From Streptococcus sp. HMSC078D09 (GTDB lineage Bacteria > Bacillota > Bacilli > Lactobacillales > Streptococcaceae), in the NCBI RefSeq assembly GCF_001813675.1, contig NZ_KV813678.1:62001-126000 (forward strand): DNA of 64,000 nucleotides, in the 5' to 3' direction. The position numbers and the translations under genes were made by a program. Shown here piece after piece: positions 9,666-19,017 of the stretch. The notes beneath the pieces are model-generated. The model was not told the DNA's origin and did not search any database. It saw only the letters and a list, made by a program, of their open reading frames with translations. Each line of letters starts with the position of its first letter. Positions within the stretch are counted from its first letter, which is position 1.

Positions 9666-10478
9666 CTAGCGGTGATAGTCTGGATCACGGAAGTGGGTCT
9701 TATAAAATACCATAGCAAGATAGAGTACAAATAAGACATTTTGGATCATGATCGTCGTAGTAAATACTTGATGGAATAGTAAACTGATGAGGACACTTAG
9801 TAAAATAGGAAGCCCCAAGCAATTCAGAATACAATTGAAACATTCCTTGAATGTTTGTAGTGAGAAGAGTCGAGATTTTCGTGTCAAGTAGAGGAAGAAA
9901 GATGCCCCTACGATGAGAATCAAATAATTGACTGTCGATAAGAAGCCAGAGAAAATCACGAGAAAGAGACTGACGGGGAGTCGGTTTTCACGGAACCAAT
10001 CGCTAGAGATAGCTTGAGTGAAGCTTTTTTTATCCCGAAGGCTCTCTTGATTGATAGCCTGGTATGAGATTGTAGCGAGTTCTTTATTTTCTTTTGAGAT
10101 GATCAACTGTTTGCGATCAAAATGGAGGGTTAACTCCTTGCTCTCGCTGGCCGTTGTTTCTTGGCCTAAGACAACCTGTCCTTTTGAAGTCTTGTGTACA
10201 GGGTTAGTTCCTATATAGGTGAGCACTTGGTCTTTGATCACGACGTGTTCTTGGATATCTTTCATAACGTCATTTGATAAGAGATCAAACACATCGCTAA
10301 CAAAGGTTGTTAAGGGATAGGTTTTGAGTTGAGCATTTTGAAGAGCCACTGGTAATAGTGTGACAGAAATCAGAAAGAAAGAAGTAAAAATCATTTGGAA
10401 CCAACTCAGCTTTTTGCGGTTTGCAAAAGAAGAGCGGAAATTGAAGATACTTGCAAAATAATTAAAAGGATAGGGCAT
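9666..10478 (-). CDS. malA: Maltodextrin utilisation membrane protein MalA (DUF1189)
   Basis: A 270-residue membrane protein with one N-terminal span (about residues 28-48), a central extracytoplasmic-type domain rich in charged and Thr/Lys residues (50-165), and three closely spaced C-terminal spans (about 170-260). This is the DUF1189 pattern (B. subtilis YvdJ), and the position between malD and malR is that of MalA in streptococci. The biochemical role is not established. It is separated from malD by 143 bases containing two hairpins, suggesting lower expression than the transporter genes. Confidence 0.85.
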   Translation of the reverse strand: MPYPFNYFASIFNFRSSFANRKKLSWFQMIFTSFFLISVTLLPVALQNAQLKTYPLTTFVSDVFDLLSNDVMKDIQEHVVIKDQVLTYIGTNPVHKTSKGQVVLGQETTASESKELTLHFDRKQLIISKENKELATISYQAINQESLRDKKSFTQAISSDWFRENRLPVSLFLVIFSGFLSTVNYLILIVGASFFLYLTRKSRLFSLQTFKECFNCILNCLGLPILLSVLISLLFHQVFTTTIMIQNVLFVLYLAMVFYKTHFRDPDYHR

Positions 10479-10514
10479 GAGATGACCTTTCTAAACATAA
10501 GAGAATCAGAGATG

Positions 10515-10583
10515 CAAAGAGGAGTCTCTTTGATTGATTTTATTCTTAACGAAGGGTAGTAAAGCATTCACCATACTACCCTT
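10515..10583 (-). promoter_or_regulatory. Two intra-operon hairpins between malD and malA
   Basis: A perfect 10-bp stem (AAGGGTAGTA / TACTACCCTT, 10552-10583) is followed, in the direction of transcription, by a 7-bp stem (CAAAGAG / CTCTTTG, 10515-10532). No uridine run follows on the minus strand, so these look like attenuation or mRNA-processing hairpins rather than a full terminator. Confidence 0.6.
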
Positions 10584-10621
10584 AACTTAAAAATAAAATG
10601 TGTTTGAAATAAGGTTCTATT

Positions 10622-11464
10622 TTATCCTTTATCCCCACCAGCTGTCAAGCCTGAAACAAAGTTCTTTTGTAGGAAGAAGAATAGAATACAGATTGGAACC
10701 GCGATCAAAATGGCACCGGCTGCAAAGAAGGCGATCTTTTGATCTTTTTGGTCACTGATAAAGGTTTGAAGACCAACGGCTACAGTATAGTTTACTTCAT
10801 CACGAAGCAAGAATTTAGACAAGATATAGTCTCCGAAAGGACCCATGAAAGCCCAGAGTGCTTGAACGGCGATCATTGGACGAACAAGTGGAAGGACAAT
10901 TTGCCAGAAGCGACGGAAGTGCCCTGCACCATCCAATTTCGCAGATTCATCAAGTGAGATTGGAACGGTATCGAAGTATCCCTTCATCAACCAAGCGTTC
11001 ATCGGAATACCACCACCAACATAAAGGAAGATCAAGAACCAAGGTTGGTTCAAGGCATTCAGCATCAAAGCCATAACGAAGAAGGCTGTGAGGGCTGCCA
11101 TGGTTGGAACCATTTGAATAATCAAGAAGAAGACCAAACTTTGCTTACGCGCTAAGAAGTTGTAACGACTATAGGCGTAACCTGCGAAGGTGACAATGCT
11201 TGTTTGCACAATCATGGTGATAATGGCGATAACCAAGGTATTCATATACCAAGTCCCATAAGGAGTTTCAGAGAAAAGTTTTGAGAAGTTATCAAAATTA
11301 AGATTGCCACTTAAATCAAGTGTAAAGGCACTGACATTCCCTGATTTGAAGGCTGATAAAACCGTAATCAACAATGGATAAATGATAACGATTGAAAGAA
11401 CCACCATGTACAGGTAAGTCAAGAAATGATTGAGGCGGCGTTTAAATTGAACTGAATTTTTCAT
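10622..11464 (-). CDS. malD: Maltodextrin ABC transporter permease MalD (MalG type)
   Basis: A 280-residue inner subunit of the maltodextrin importer with six predicted membrane helices. The EAA loop that contacts the ATPase is seen as [24 protein letters not shown] near residues 185-210. I use the ATG at 11464 rather than an upstream in-frame codon because GGAGG sits nine bases before it, at the very end of malC; longer starts would run through malC coding sequence. The usual ATPase partner (MsmK-like) is not in this window, as expected for streptococci. Confidence 0.95.
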   Translation of the reverse strand: MKNSVQFKRRLNHFLTYLYMVVLSIVIIYPLLITVLSAFKSGNVSAFTLDLSGNLNFDNFSKLFSETPYGTWYMNTLVIAIITMIVQTSIVTFAGYAYSRYNFLARKQSLVFFLIIQMVPTMAALTAFFVMALMLNALNQPWFLIFLYVGGGIPMNAWLMKGYFDTVPISLDESAKLDGAGHFRRFWQIVLPLVRPMIAVQALWAFMGPFGDYILSKFLLRDEVNYTVAVGLQTFISDQKDQKIAFFAAGAILIAVPICILFFFLQKNFVSGLTAGGDKG

Positions 11465-11465
11465 T

Positions 11466-12761
11466 TTATACATCCTCCATATCAAATGCATGTAGTTTCT
11501 TGAAGGCAATCATAGAGATTGAGATCACGATTACAGAGATAATCAAGGTTACCGCAGCAGCCATTGAATATTGAGGAGAGGTATTGGTTGTCAACTTATA
11601 GATCCAAGAAATCAAGATATCTGTAGATCCAGCATTTCCTCCGACAGAACCGGGTCCCCCATCGTTAAACAAGTAAATGATGGAGAAGTTGTTAAAGTTG
11701 AAGGTGTATTGACTGATCAAGGTTGGTGCTGCAACAGCCATAATCATTGGGAAAGTGATGTTGCGGAATTTTTGCCAACCATTGGCACCATCAATATAAG
11801 CAGCTTCGTAAAGATCGTTTGGAATCGATTGAAGAATCCCCAAAGTCAAGACGTAGATATAAGGGAAGCCAAGCCAACCTTGCATCATAATCAAAGCGAT
11901 TTTTGTCCAAGTAGGATCTGTCTTCCAAGGAATCAAGACACCATCTAAGAATGGGAAGATCTTTGCAAACAATGGGATAACTTGGGCGTTGATGGCACCG
12001 ACACTATCGTTAAACATATTTGAGAATGTAAGGATAGTGATGAAGGCTGGAACAGCCCAAGGAAGCAAGAAGATAACCCCAAAGATTCGTTTTCCTTTTA
12101 CGAATGGTTGGTTTGCCACAATGGCTGTCAAAATACCGAGTACAATTTGAAGAGTTGATGCTGCGAGAGCCCAAATCAAGGTCCAGCCAAGAACAGATGT
12201 AAAGGCTGAACGGAAGGTACTCAAGGTCCACATGTTAGTGAAGTTTTGGAACCCGATCCAATCCAACAAGGTTGTTGGTGCGGTATGTTTGAAGTCATAG
12301 TTGGTAAAGGCGATCATCAAGGTAACCAAAACTGGGAAGATAATCGCAAAGGTCATAGCGATATAAGAAGGGATAATCAAAAGATAAGGGAAGCCATTTT
12401 CATAGATTGCTTGCACCATTTCTTTTCCAGTTTTTGGAACTGCAATACCATTATTGATACGTTTTGCAACGGTTCCCGCATCCTTAATATTTAAGGCATA
12501 GAATAGGAAGTAAACAATGGTAATGATCAAGTGGAAGGCGCCACGAATCAAGATAAAGAGAGAATTATCTTGTCCACGGACTGTTCCAAGTGTAACCAAT
12601 TTCGTTAATTCTCCAGCTCCGATTCCTAGGAAATAGGCGAGAAAGAGGACGGTTACGGCAAGAAAAATATAGCCTTTGGTTTTTTGTTTGTTATAAATTT
12701 GCCCAAGACCCGGGATCAAAGAGAGGCACATAGCCTTTTTTGGGTTTTGTTCTGTAGTCAT
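11466..12761 (-). CDS. malC: Maltodextrin ABC transporter permease MalC (MalF type)
   Basis: A 431-residue permease with an extra N-terminal pair of membrane segments (about 20-90, beginning with the [16 protein letters not shown] motif) before the six-helix transport core. The EAA loop is [22 protein letters not shown] near 325-345. It pairs with MalD to form the channel for maltodextrins delivered by MalX. Its stop lies one base before the malD start. Confidence 0.95.
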   Translation of the reverse strand: MTTEQNPKKAMCLSLIPGLGQIYNKQKTKGYIFLAVTVLFLAYFLGIGAGELTKLVTLGTVRGQDNSLFILIRGAFHLIITIVYFLFYALNIKDAGTVAKRINNGIAVPKTGKEMVQAIYENGFPYLLIIPSYIAMTFAIIFPVLVTLMIAFTNYDFKHTAPTTLLDWIGFQNFTNMWTLSTFRSAFTSVLGWTLIWALAASTLQIVLGILTAIVANQPFVKGKRIFGVIFLLPWAVPAFITILTFSNMFNDSVGAINAQVIPLFAKIFPFLDGVLIPWKTDPTWTKIALIMMQGWLGFPYIYVLTLGILQSIPNDLYEAAYIDGANGWQKFRNITFPMIMAVAAPTLISQYTFNFNNFSIIYLFNDGGPGSVGGNAGSTDILISWIYKLTTNTSPQYSMAAAVTLIISVIVISISMIAFKKLHAFDMEDV

Positions 12762-12838
12762 TCAAATCTCCTTATAATGTCCTTGCTAGAGAGCAAGAAG
12801 ACAAGTCCGACAGTGAGTTGTACTTGAAAATTGAACAT

Positions 12839-12868
12839 AAGAGGTTGGGACCTTGTCGCCAACCTCTT
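12839..12868 (-). repeat. Hairpin between malX and malC, related to the 3' module of the intergenic repeats
   Basis: A perfect 10-bp stem (AAGAGGTTGG / CCAACCTCTT) with a 10-base loop follows malX. On the minus strand no uridine run follows, so read-through into malC is expected; such a hairpin would favour high malX relative to permease mRNA. It closely resembles the terminal hairpin of the repeat at 23211-23391 (GAGGCTAGGAC ... AGCCTC). Confidence 0.7.
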
Positions 12869-12888
12869 ACTGAAACCTAAAAACTGTC

Positions 12889-14145
12889 TTATTTGCTACC
12901 GAATTTTTGTTCGATGGTTTCTTTAATCAATTTCACTGCATCGTCAGCAGCAGCTTTTGCAGATTTTTTACCACTTACAGCATCGAAAAGCATAGTAGCA
13001 GCTGGATCCCAAACAGCACTCATTTCAGAGATGTTTGGCATTGGTTGAGCGTTCTTGAACTGATCAACAACGGCAGTTGTCAACTCATCGTTTTTGCTAA
13101 CTGCATATTTACGAGCTTCTGTGTTGGCAGGAACTTCATTTGTCTTGTCAAACAAAGCTTTTTGTTGGTCAGTGCTTGTCAAGAAGTCAATGAACTTTTG
13201 AGCGCCATCAAGGTTTTTCGCACCTGCTGGGATAACCCAAGCTTTACCACCACCAAAGGCAGAATATTGTTTTCCGTTTGGAAGAGTTGGAATAGTTGCG
13301 ACACCGTAGTTTACTTTAGCTTCTTTCAATGAAGCAGCTTTCCAAGGGCCGTCGATGATAGCAGCTGTTTTACCTTCTTGGAATTGTGTTTGGATGAAGT
13401 TAGCAGCACCTTTTGTATCTTGCAAACCTTTTGGCCATTTAGCATACCAAGTTTTCGCATATTCGATACCGTCGATAGAACCTTGGTTGTTCAATCCAAG
13501 ATCTTTAGCATCTGTACCATCTTTACCAAATACATAACCACCATTACCTGAAAGCAAACCGTAAGCATAGTAGAAGTTTGTCCAGTCAGCTAAGAAGGCA
13601 GTTGTTTTACCAGGTTCGCTAGCAAAGTCGTATTTGCTATCTTTTGCAAGATTTTCAAGGTCACCAAATGTTTTTGGAGCTTCGCTTACAAGGTCTTTAT
13701 TATAGTAGAGAACCAAAGTTTCGATCACGGCAGGTGCACCGTAAACTTTACCACCGTTTGTTACAAGAGCTTCAGTTGTTTTATCTGTATGGCTATCTTT
13801 GTTTAATGTCACTTCAGCTAATTGACCATCGTTACCAAGACCACCTACACGGTCGTATGGTGCCATCATAACGTCTGGAGCTTTTTTAGATTGGTTATCA
13901 AGAGAAAGGTTATCCAATCCACCAAGAGCATCGCCAGTTTTGATTTTAACTTTTACGCCATTTTCTTTTTCAAAAGCTTTTGCAGCTTCTTCAACATAAG
14001 ATTTGTAGCCTTTGTCTACATAGACGTTGATTTCTTTACTTGCCTCAGAAGAACCTGATGAGCTATTGCTACAAGCAGCAAGCAAGAAGCCGGCAAAACC
14101 AACTGTACCAAGTACAGCAGCACTACGTAAAATTGTACGTTTCAT
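12889..14145 (-). CDS. malX: Maltodextrin-binding lipoprotein MalX
   Basis: A 418-residue solute-binding protein, family 1. The signal peptide ends at the lipobox LLAAC with lipidated Cys25, followed by a Ser-rich linker. The mature part has family features such as NVYVDKGYKSYVEEAAKAFEKE, DGPWKAASLKEA and AVWDPAATMLFDAVSGKKS. It captures maltodextrins outside the membrane for MalCD. It is the first gene of the leftward mal operon, with AGGAGG before the ATG and a MalR-type operator overlapping the promoter. Confidence 0.97.
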   Translation of the reverse strand: MKRTILRSAAVLGTVGFAGFLLAACSNSSSGSSEASKEINVYVDKGYKSYVEEAAKAFEKENGVKVKIKTGDALGGLDNLSLDNQSKKAPDVMMAPYDRVGGLGNDGQLAEVTLNKDSHTDKTTEALVTNGGKVYGAPAVIETLVLYYNKDLVSEAPKTFGDLENLAKDSKYDFASEPGKTTAFLADWTNFYYAYGLLSGNGGYVFGKDGTDAKDLGLNNQGSIDGIEYAKTWYAKWPKGLQDTKGAANFIQTQFQEGKTAAIIDGPWKAASLKEAKVNYGVATIPTLPNGKQYSAFGGGKAWVIPAGAKNLDGAQKFIDFLTSTDQQKALFDKTNEVPANTEARKYAVSKNDELTTAVVDQFKNAQPMPNISEMSAVWDPAATMLFDAVSGKKSAKAAADDAVKLIKETIEQKFGSK

Positions 14146-14195
14146 GATTTATTCCTCCTAAAGAATAAAAAAAGATATTAATTAGAAACCGTTTT

Positions 14196-14251
14196 AGACA
14201 AACGTTTTCCTAAAACGACTTAAGTATATCACAAGACGAAAACGTTTGCAA
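14196..14251 (-). promoter_or_regulatory. malX promoter with two MalR/CcpA-type operators
   Basis: On the minus strand: -35 TTGCAA (14246-14251), 17-bp spacer and TATACT (14223-14228) preceded by TG, giving an extended -10. A palindrome ACGAAAACGTTTGCAA (about 14236-14251) covers the -35, so a bound repressor would block RNA polymerase. A second palindrome, GACAAACGTTTTCC (about 14197-14210), lies just downstream of the start. Both have the central AACGTT of LacI-family sites and also approach the cre consensus, so MalR and CcpA may share them. Confidence 0.82.
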
Positions 14252-14397
14252 GTGCTTTTGAAAAAATTTTTTAAAAATATTTTAATTCCGAACTTTCTTC
14301 TATAAAATGGATTATTTTGTTGACATTAGCCAAAGGAAAGAATACACTAGGGATGAGGGCGCTCTGAAAAAAAGTTAAAAAGTTTTTTAGAAACCCC

Positions 14398-14450
14398 TTG
14401 CAGAAAATGTGGAAAAAGTTTATAATGACATGGTACGCAAACGTTTTCGC
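14398..14450 (+). promoter_or_regulatory. malQ promoter with downstream operator
   Basis: -35 TTGCAG (14398-14403), 17-bp spacer, -10 TATAAT (14421-14426). The operator ACGCAAACGTTTTCGC (14435-14450) starts eight bases after the -10, so it covers the transcription start. About 155 bases of leader follow before malQ; apart from a small CGCAA/TTGCG stem at the operator I see no clear structure. Confidence 0.85.
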
Positions 14451-14590
14451 AAAAATTGCGTAAATAGAGTTGCGCCTGTTTGATTTTAACAAAGAGTAGA
14501 GCCGCTCGAGAGCTGGATACGACTCTGCAACGATACCCATACCGTGCACCGAATCGCAGGCTTCAAAGAAATAAAAAGAGGTGGTAACCC

Positions 14591-16120
14591 ATGAAAAAAC
14601 GTCAAAGTGGTGTTTTGATGCACATTTCTTCCCTTCCTGGACAATACGGAATCGGATCATTCGGACAATCAGCTTATGATTTTGTTGATTTCCTCGTTCG
14701 GACCAAGCAACGTTACTGGCAAATTTTGCCACTTGGTACAACTAGTTATGGAGATTCTCCATACCAATCTTTCTCAGCTTTTGCTGGGAACACTCATTTT
14801 ATTGATTTCGATCTTTTGATCAAACAAGGTTTGTTGACAGAAGAAGACCTTGAAGGAGTGGACTTTGGTCAAGATCCTTCTCAGGTTGATTATGCAAAAG
14901 TTTTTGAGCAACGTCGTCCCTTGCTTGAAAAAGCAGTTGCGAATTTCTTAAAATCAAGTGATCAAAAAGAATTCCAAGCTTTTTGCGAAGCCAATGCTTC
15001 TTGGTTGGAGCTATTCGCAGAATACATGGCTATTAAAGAACACTTTGATTTAAAAGCGTGGACAGAGTGGCCGGATGCTACCATTCGTGGACGTCAACCT
15101 GAAGCCTTGGCGCACTACCGTGAAGAATTGGCGGATAAATTGACTTACCATCGTGTAACTCAATTCTTCTTCTTCCAACAATGGTTGGCCTTGAAAGCTT
15201 ATGCCAACGACCACCACATTGAAATTGTGGGAGATATGCCAATCTATGTGGCAGAAGATTCAAGCGACATGTGGGCTAATCCTCATCTCTTCAAAACAGA
15301 TGAAAACGGAAAAGCAACTTGCATTGCAGGATGCCCGCCAGATGAGTTCTCAGCAACTGGTCAACTTTGGGGGAACCCAATCTATGACTGGGAAGCAATG
15401 GACAAAGATGGCTACCAATGGTGGATTGAACGCTTGCGTGAAAGCTTCAAGATCTATGACATCGTTCGGATCGACCACTTCCGTGGTTTCGAATCATACT
15501 GGGAAATCCCAGCTGGTTCTGAAACTGCAGCACCTGGTAAATGGGTTAAAGGTCCTGGCTACAAACTCTTTGCAGCAGTGAAGGAAGAACTCGGTGATTT
15601 GAACATCATCGCTGAGGACCTTGGCTTCATGACAGACGAAGTCATCGAACTTCGTGAACGCACTGGCTTCCCAGGAATGAAGATTCTTCAATTTGCCTTC
15701 AATCCTGACGATGAAAGTATCGATAGCCCTCACTTGGCACCAAACAACTCTGTGATGTACACTGGAACACATGATAACAACACAGTTCTTGGATGGTACC
15801 GCAATGAAATCGACGATCCAACTCGTGAGTACCTTGCTCGTTATACCAACCGGAAAGAGTACGAATCTGTACCGCATGCTATGCTTCGCACCGTCTTTGC
15901 TTCCGTCAGCTTCATGGCGATTGCTACTATGCAAGACTTGCTTGAGTTAGATGGCTCAGCTCGGATGAACTTCCCATCTACTCTCGGTGGTAACTGGTCA
16001 TGGCGAATGACAGCGGATCAATTGACTCCAGCTGTCGAGCAAGAATTGCTTGATTTCACTACGATCTATCGTCGTGAAAACAAAGACTTGAAAAAAGAAG
16101 TTACGAAAGCAGAAAAATAA
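14591..16120 (+). CDS. malQ: 4-alpha-glucanotransferase (amylomaltase) MalQ
   Basis: A 509-residue GH77 enzyme that transfers alpha-1,4-glucan segments between maltodextrins, releasing glucose and making longer chains for phosphorolysis. Motifs seen: nucleophile Asp in VRIDHFRGFESYW near 296, acid Glu in IIAEDLG near 343, transition-state Asp in GTHDNNT near 395, and GDSPYQSFSAFAGN near 55. The ribosome site is an AGAGGTGG. glgP follows 46 bases later in the same operon. Confidence 0.97.
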   Translation: MKKRQSGVLMHISSLPGQYGIGSFGQSAYDFVDFLVRTKQRYWQILPLGTTSYGDSPYQSFSAFAGNTHFIDFDLLIKQGLLTEEDLEGVDFGQDPSQVDYAKVFEQRRPLLEKAVANFLKSSDQKEFQAFCEANASWLELFAEYMAIKEHFDLKAWTEWPDATIRGRQPEALAHYREELADKLTYHRVTQFFFFQQWLALKAYANDHHIEIVGDMPIYVAEDSSDMWANPHLFKTDENGKATCIAGCPPDEFSATGQLWGNPIYDWEAMDKDGYQWWIERLRESFKIYDIVRIDHFRGFESYWEIPAGSETAAPGKWVKGPGYKLFAAVKEELGDLNIIAEDLGFMTDEVIELRERTGFPGMKILQFAFNPDDESIDSPHLAPNNSVMYTGTHDNNTVLGWYRNEIDDPTREYLARYTNRKEYESVPHAMLRTVFASVSFMAIATMQDLLELDGSARMNFPSTLGGNWSWRMTADQLTPAVEQELLDFTTIYRRENKDLKKEVTKAEK

Positions 16121-16166
16121 TCTTTCCCCCTATTAAAAAATTGTTGAAACAAAGGAGACTCCCAAC

Positions 16167-18425
16167 ATGGAATCATTACAAAAATATGTGATTGATCATC
16201 ATCAAAAAACAATTGCTGAATGTTCAAATGAAGAATTGTACCTTGCTTTGCTTAATTACACCAAGCAAGCAAGTGCCCAAAAGAAATTAAATACTGGTAA
16301 GAAAAAAGTTTACTATATCTCAGCTGAGTTCTTGATCGGTAAACTCTTGTCTAATAACTTGATCAACTTGGGTCTTTACGACGATGTCAAAAAAGAATTG
16401 TCTGATGCTGGTAAAGACTTGATCGAAGTCGAAGAAGTGGAATTGGAACCATCACTTGGTAACGGTGGTTTGGGACGTTTGGCAGCCTGCTTTATCGACT
16501 CTATCTCAAGCCTTGGTTTGACAGGGGATGGGGTTGGTTTGAACTACCACTTTGGTTTGTTCCAACAAGTATTTAGAAACAACCAACAAGAAACGATTCC
16601 AAACGCATGGTTGACTGACCAAAGCTGGCTCGTTCGTTCAAGTCGTAGCTACAAAGTGCCATTTGCACATTTCACATTGACTTCTACCCTTTATGATATC
16701 GATGTCCCTGGTTATAAGATTGATACGAAGAACCGTTTGCGTTTGTTCGACTTGGATTCAGTTGATTCATCTATTATTGAAGATGGTATTAACTTTGACA
16801 AGACAGATATCGCTCGCAACCTGACCCTCTTCTTGTACCCAGATGATAGTAACCGTCAAGGGGAATTGCTCCGTATCTTCCAACAATACTTCATGGTATC
16901 AAACGGTGCTCAATTGATCATCGACGAAGCCATCGAAAAAGGAAGCAACTTGCATGACCTTGCTGATTATGCTGTTGTACAAATCAACGATACTCACCCA
17001 TCAATGGTCATCCCTGAATTGATCCGTCTTTTGACAGAACGTGGTATTGGAATGGATGAAGCCATCTCTATCGTTCGTAGCATGACGGCTTACACTAACC
17101 ACACAATCCTTGCGGAAGCCCTTGAAAAATGGCCACTTGAATTCTTGCAAGAAGTGGTTCCTCACTTGGTTCCAATCATTGAAGAATTGGACCGCCGTGT
17201 TCGCGCTGAATACAAAGATCCAGCTGTTCAAATCATCGATGAGAATGATCGCGTACACATGGCACACATGGATATCCACTATGGATTTAGCGTAAACGGG
17301 GTTGCTGCACTTCACACAGAAATCTTGAAGAATTCTGAGTTGAAAGCTTTCTACGACATTTACCCTGAAAAATTCAACAACAAAACAAACGGTATCACAT
17401 TCCGTCGTTGGCTCATGCATGCTAACCCAACCTTGTCACACTACTTGGATGATATCCTCGGACGTGACTGGCACCATGACGCATCTAAATTGGAAGACCT
17501 TCTTTCTTATGAAGATAAAGATGCCGTCAAAGCAAAATTGGAAAACATCAAGTCTCACAACAAACGCAAATTGGCTCGTTTCTTGAAAGACCATCAAGGT
17601 GTGGAAATCAATCCAAATTCTATCTTTGACACCCAAATCAAACGTCTTCACGAATACAAACGTCAACAAATGAACGCTTTGTATGTGATCCACAAATACT
17701 TGGACATTAAAGCTGGAAATATCCCTGCTCGTCCAATCACTGTTCTATTTGGTGGTAAAGCAGCTCCTGCTTACACCATTGCACAAGATATCATCCACTT
17801 GATCCTTTGCTTGTCTGAAGTGATTGCAAACGATCCAGCAGTAGCTCCACACTTGCAAGTTGTTATGGTAGAAAACTACAACGTAACTGCTGCAAGCTAC
17901 TTGATCCCAGCTAGCGATATTTCTGAGCAAATCTCTCTTGCTTCTAAGGAAGCTTCAGGTACTGGTAACATGAAATTCATGTTGAATGGTGCATTGACAC
18001 TTGGTACGATGGATGGAGCCAACGTGGAAATCGCTGAATTGGTTGGACGTGACAACATCTACATCTTCGGTGAAGATTCAGAAACGGTTATCGATCTTTA
18101 CGCTAAATCAGCATACAAATCAGCAGACTTCTATGAACGTGAAGCTATCAAACCATTGGTAGACTTCATTGTCAGCGATGCAGTTCTTGCAGTAGGTAAC
18201 AAGGAACGCTTGACTCGCCTTCATAATGAATTGATCAACAAAGACTGGTTCATGACTCTTCTTGACTTGGAAGACTACATTGTAACCAAAGAACGTATGT
18301 TGGCTGACTACGAAGACCGTGATGCATGGTTGGATCAAGTCATCGTTAACATTGCTAAAGCAGGATTCTTCTCATCTGACCGTACGATCGCTCAGTACAA
18401 CGAAGATATCTGGCACTTAAACTAA
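16167..18425 (+). CDS. glgP: Maltodextrin/glycogen phosphorylase
   Basis: A 752-residue GT35 phosphorylase that cleaves alpha-1,4-glucans with phosphate to glucose-1-phosphate. The pyridoxal-phosphate site is [14 protein letters not shown] near residues 590-605, and the N-terminal substrate motifs [15 protein letters not shown] near 92-106 are present. No phosphorylation-type N-terminal extension is seen, consistent with a bacterial maltodextrin phosphorylase. It is downstream of malQ with AAAGGAG and is also called malP in streptococci. A strong terminator follows. Confidence 0.97.
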   Translation: MESLQKYVIDHHQKTIAECSNEELYLALLNYTKQASAQKKLNTGKKKVYYISAEFLIGKLLSNNLINLGLYDDVKKELSDAGKDLIEVEEVELEPSLGNGGLGRLAACFIDSISSLGLTGDGVGLNYHFGLFQQVFRNNQQETIPNAWLTDQSWLVRSSRSYKVPFAHFTLTSTLYDIDVPGYKIDTKNRLRLFDLDSVDSSIIEDGINFDKTDIARNLTLFLYPDDSNRQGELLRIFQQYFMVSNGAQLIIDEAIEKGSNLHDLADYAVVQINDTHPSMVIPELIRLLTERGIGMDEAISIVRSMTAYTNHTILAEALEKWPLEFLQEVVPHLVPIIEELDRRVRAEYKDPAVQIIDENDRVHMAHMDIHYGFSVNGVAALHTEILKNSELKAFYDIYPEKFNNKTNGITFRRWLMHANPTLSHYLDDILGRDWHHDASKLEDLLSYEDKDAVKAKLENIKSHNKRKLARFLKDHQGVEINPNSIFDTQIKRLHEYKRQQMNALYVIHKYLDIKAGNIPARPITVLFGGKAAPAYTIAQDIIHLILCLSEVIANDPAVAPHLQVVMVENYNVTAASYLIPASDISEQISLASKEASGTGNMKFMLNGALTLGTMDGANVEIAELVGRDNIYIFGEDSETVIDLYAKSAYKSADFYEREAIKPLVDFIVSDAVLAVGNKERLTRLHNELINKDWFMTLLDLEDYIVTKERMLADYEDRDAWLDQVIVNIAKAGFFSSDRTIAQYNEDIWHLN

Positions 18426-18438
18426 TCACTAGTTATTA

Positions 18439-18470
18439 GACCAAGGTTCTTAGGACCTTGGTCTTTTTTT
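18439..18470 (+). terminator. Rho-independent terminator of malQ-glgP
   Basis: GACCAAGGT pairs perfectly with ACCTTGGTC around a seven-base loop, followed by seven thymines. Confidence 0.95.
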
Positions 18471-19017
18471 GTAGCTTTGAGAGAGGCCACTGGTGAACTT
18501 TAAGAGATGTACAATGGGAGGAAGATAGAGATACGACATTTTTTTCAAATAAACTGAGAAGCTCCTCATAATTGAGAATGGTTTTCTTGTTTGAAGGAAA
18601 AAGATAAAAAATGAAACCTAATGGCTATCAAATGGGAATTTTAATGATGTCTTTTTTTTGAATCTGCAAAATACATAAGGGAAAAAGTTACATAATTTAA
18701 ATTTCTAGAGTCTGTTCCTTACCGATGGATTATAAATATTTATTGTACCTATCTTTGTTTAGTGGTGAAAGTTTTAAAAATAAAAAACAGAGGAAATGCC
18801 TTGAGAATCCATTATTTTTTCAATACATAGTGCATTTATTTTCAACGAAAAAATTGGAAATGTTAGCAAATAAAAGTGCTATATATTGAGAGTAAAATAA
18901 AAAATTATATTAACACATCTTTTAAAATAGTTGATTGTGATACAATGTAATTAACTGGTAGTAGCATTTTTTTGTACCTACCGTGAGATTTTTTGACTAA
19001 AAAGGAGAATATTGGAA
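18471..19017 (+). other. AT-rich spacer with adhesin promoter
   Basis: About 550 bases of markedly AT-rich sequence without a supportable gene on either strand. Near its end is TGATACAAT (18938-18946), an extended -10 about 70 bases before the adhesin start; no good -35 is visible. The AAAGGAG at 19001-19007 is the adhesin ribosome site. The rest shows no repeat or structure I can support. Confidence 0.6.
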
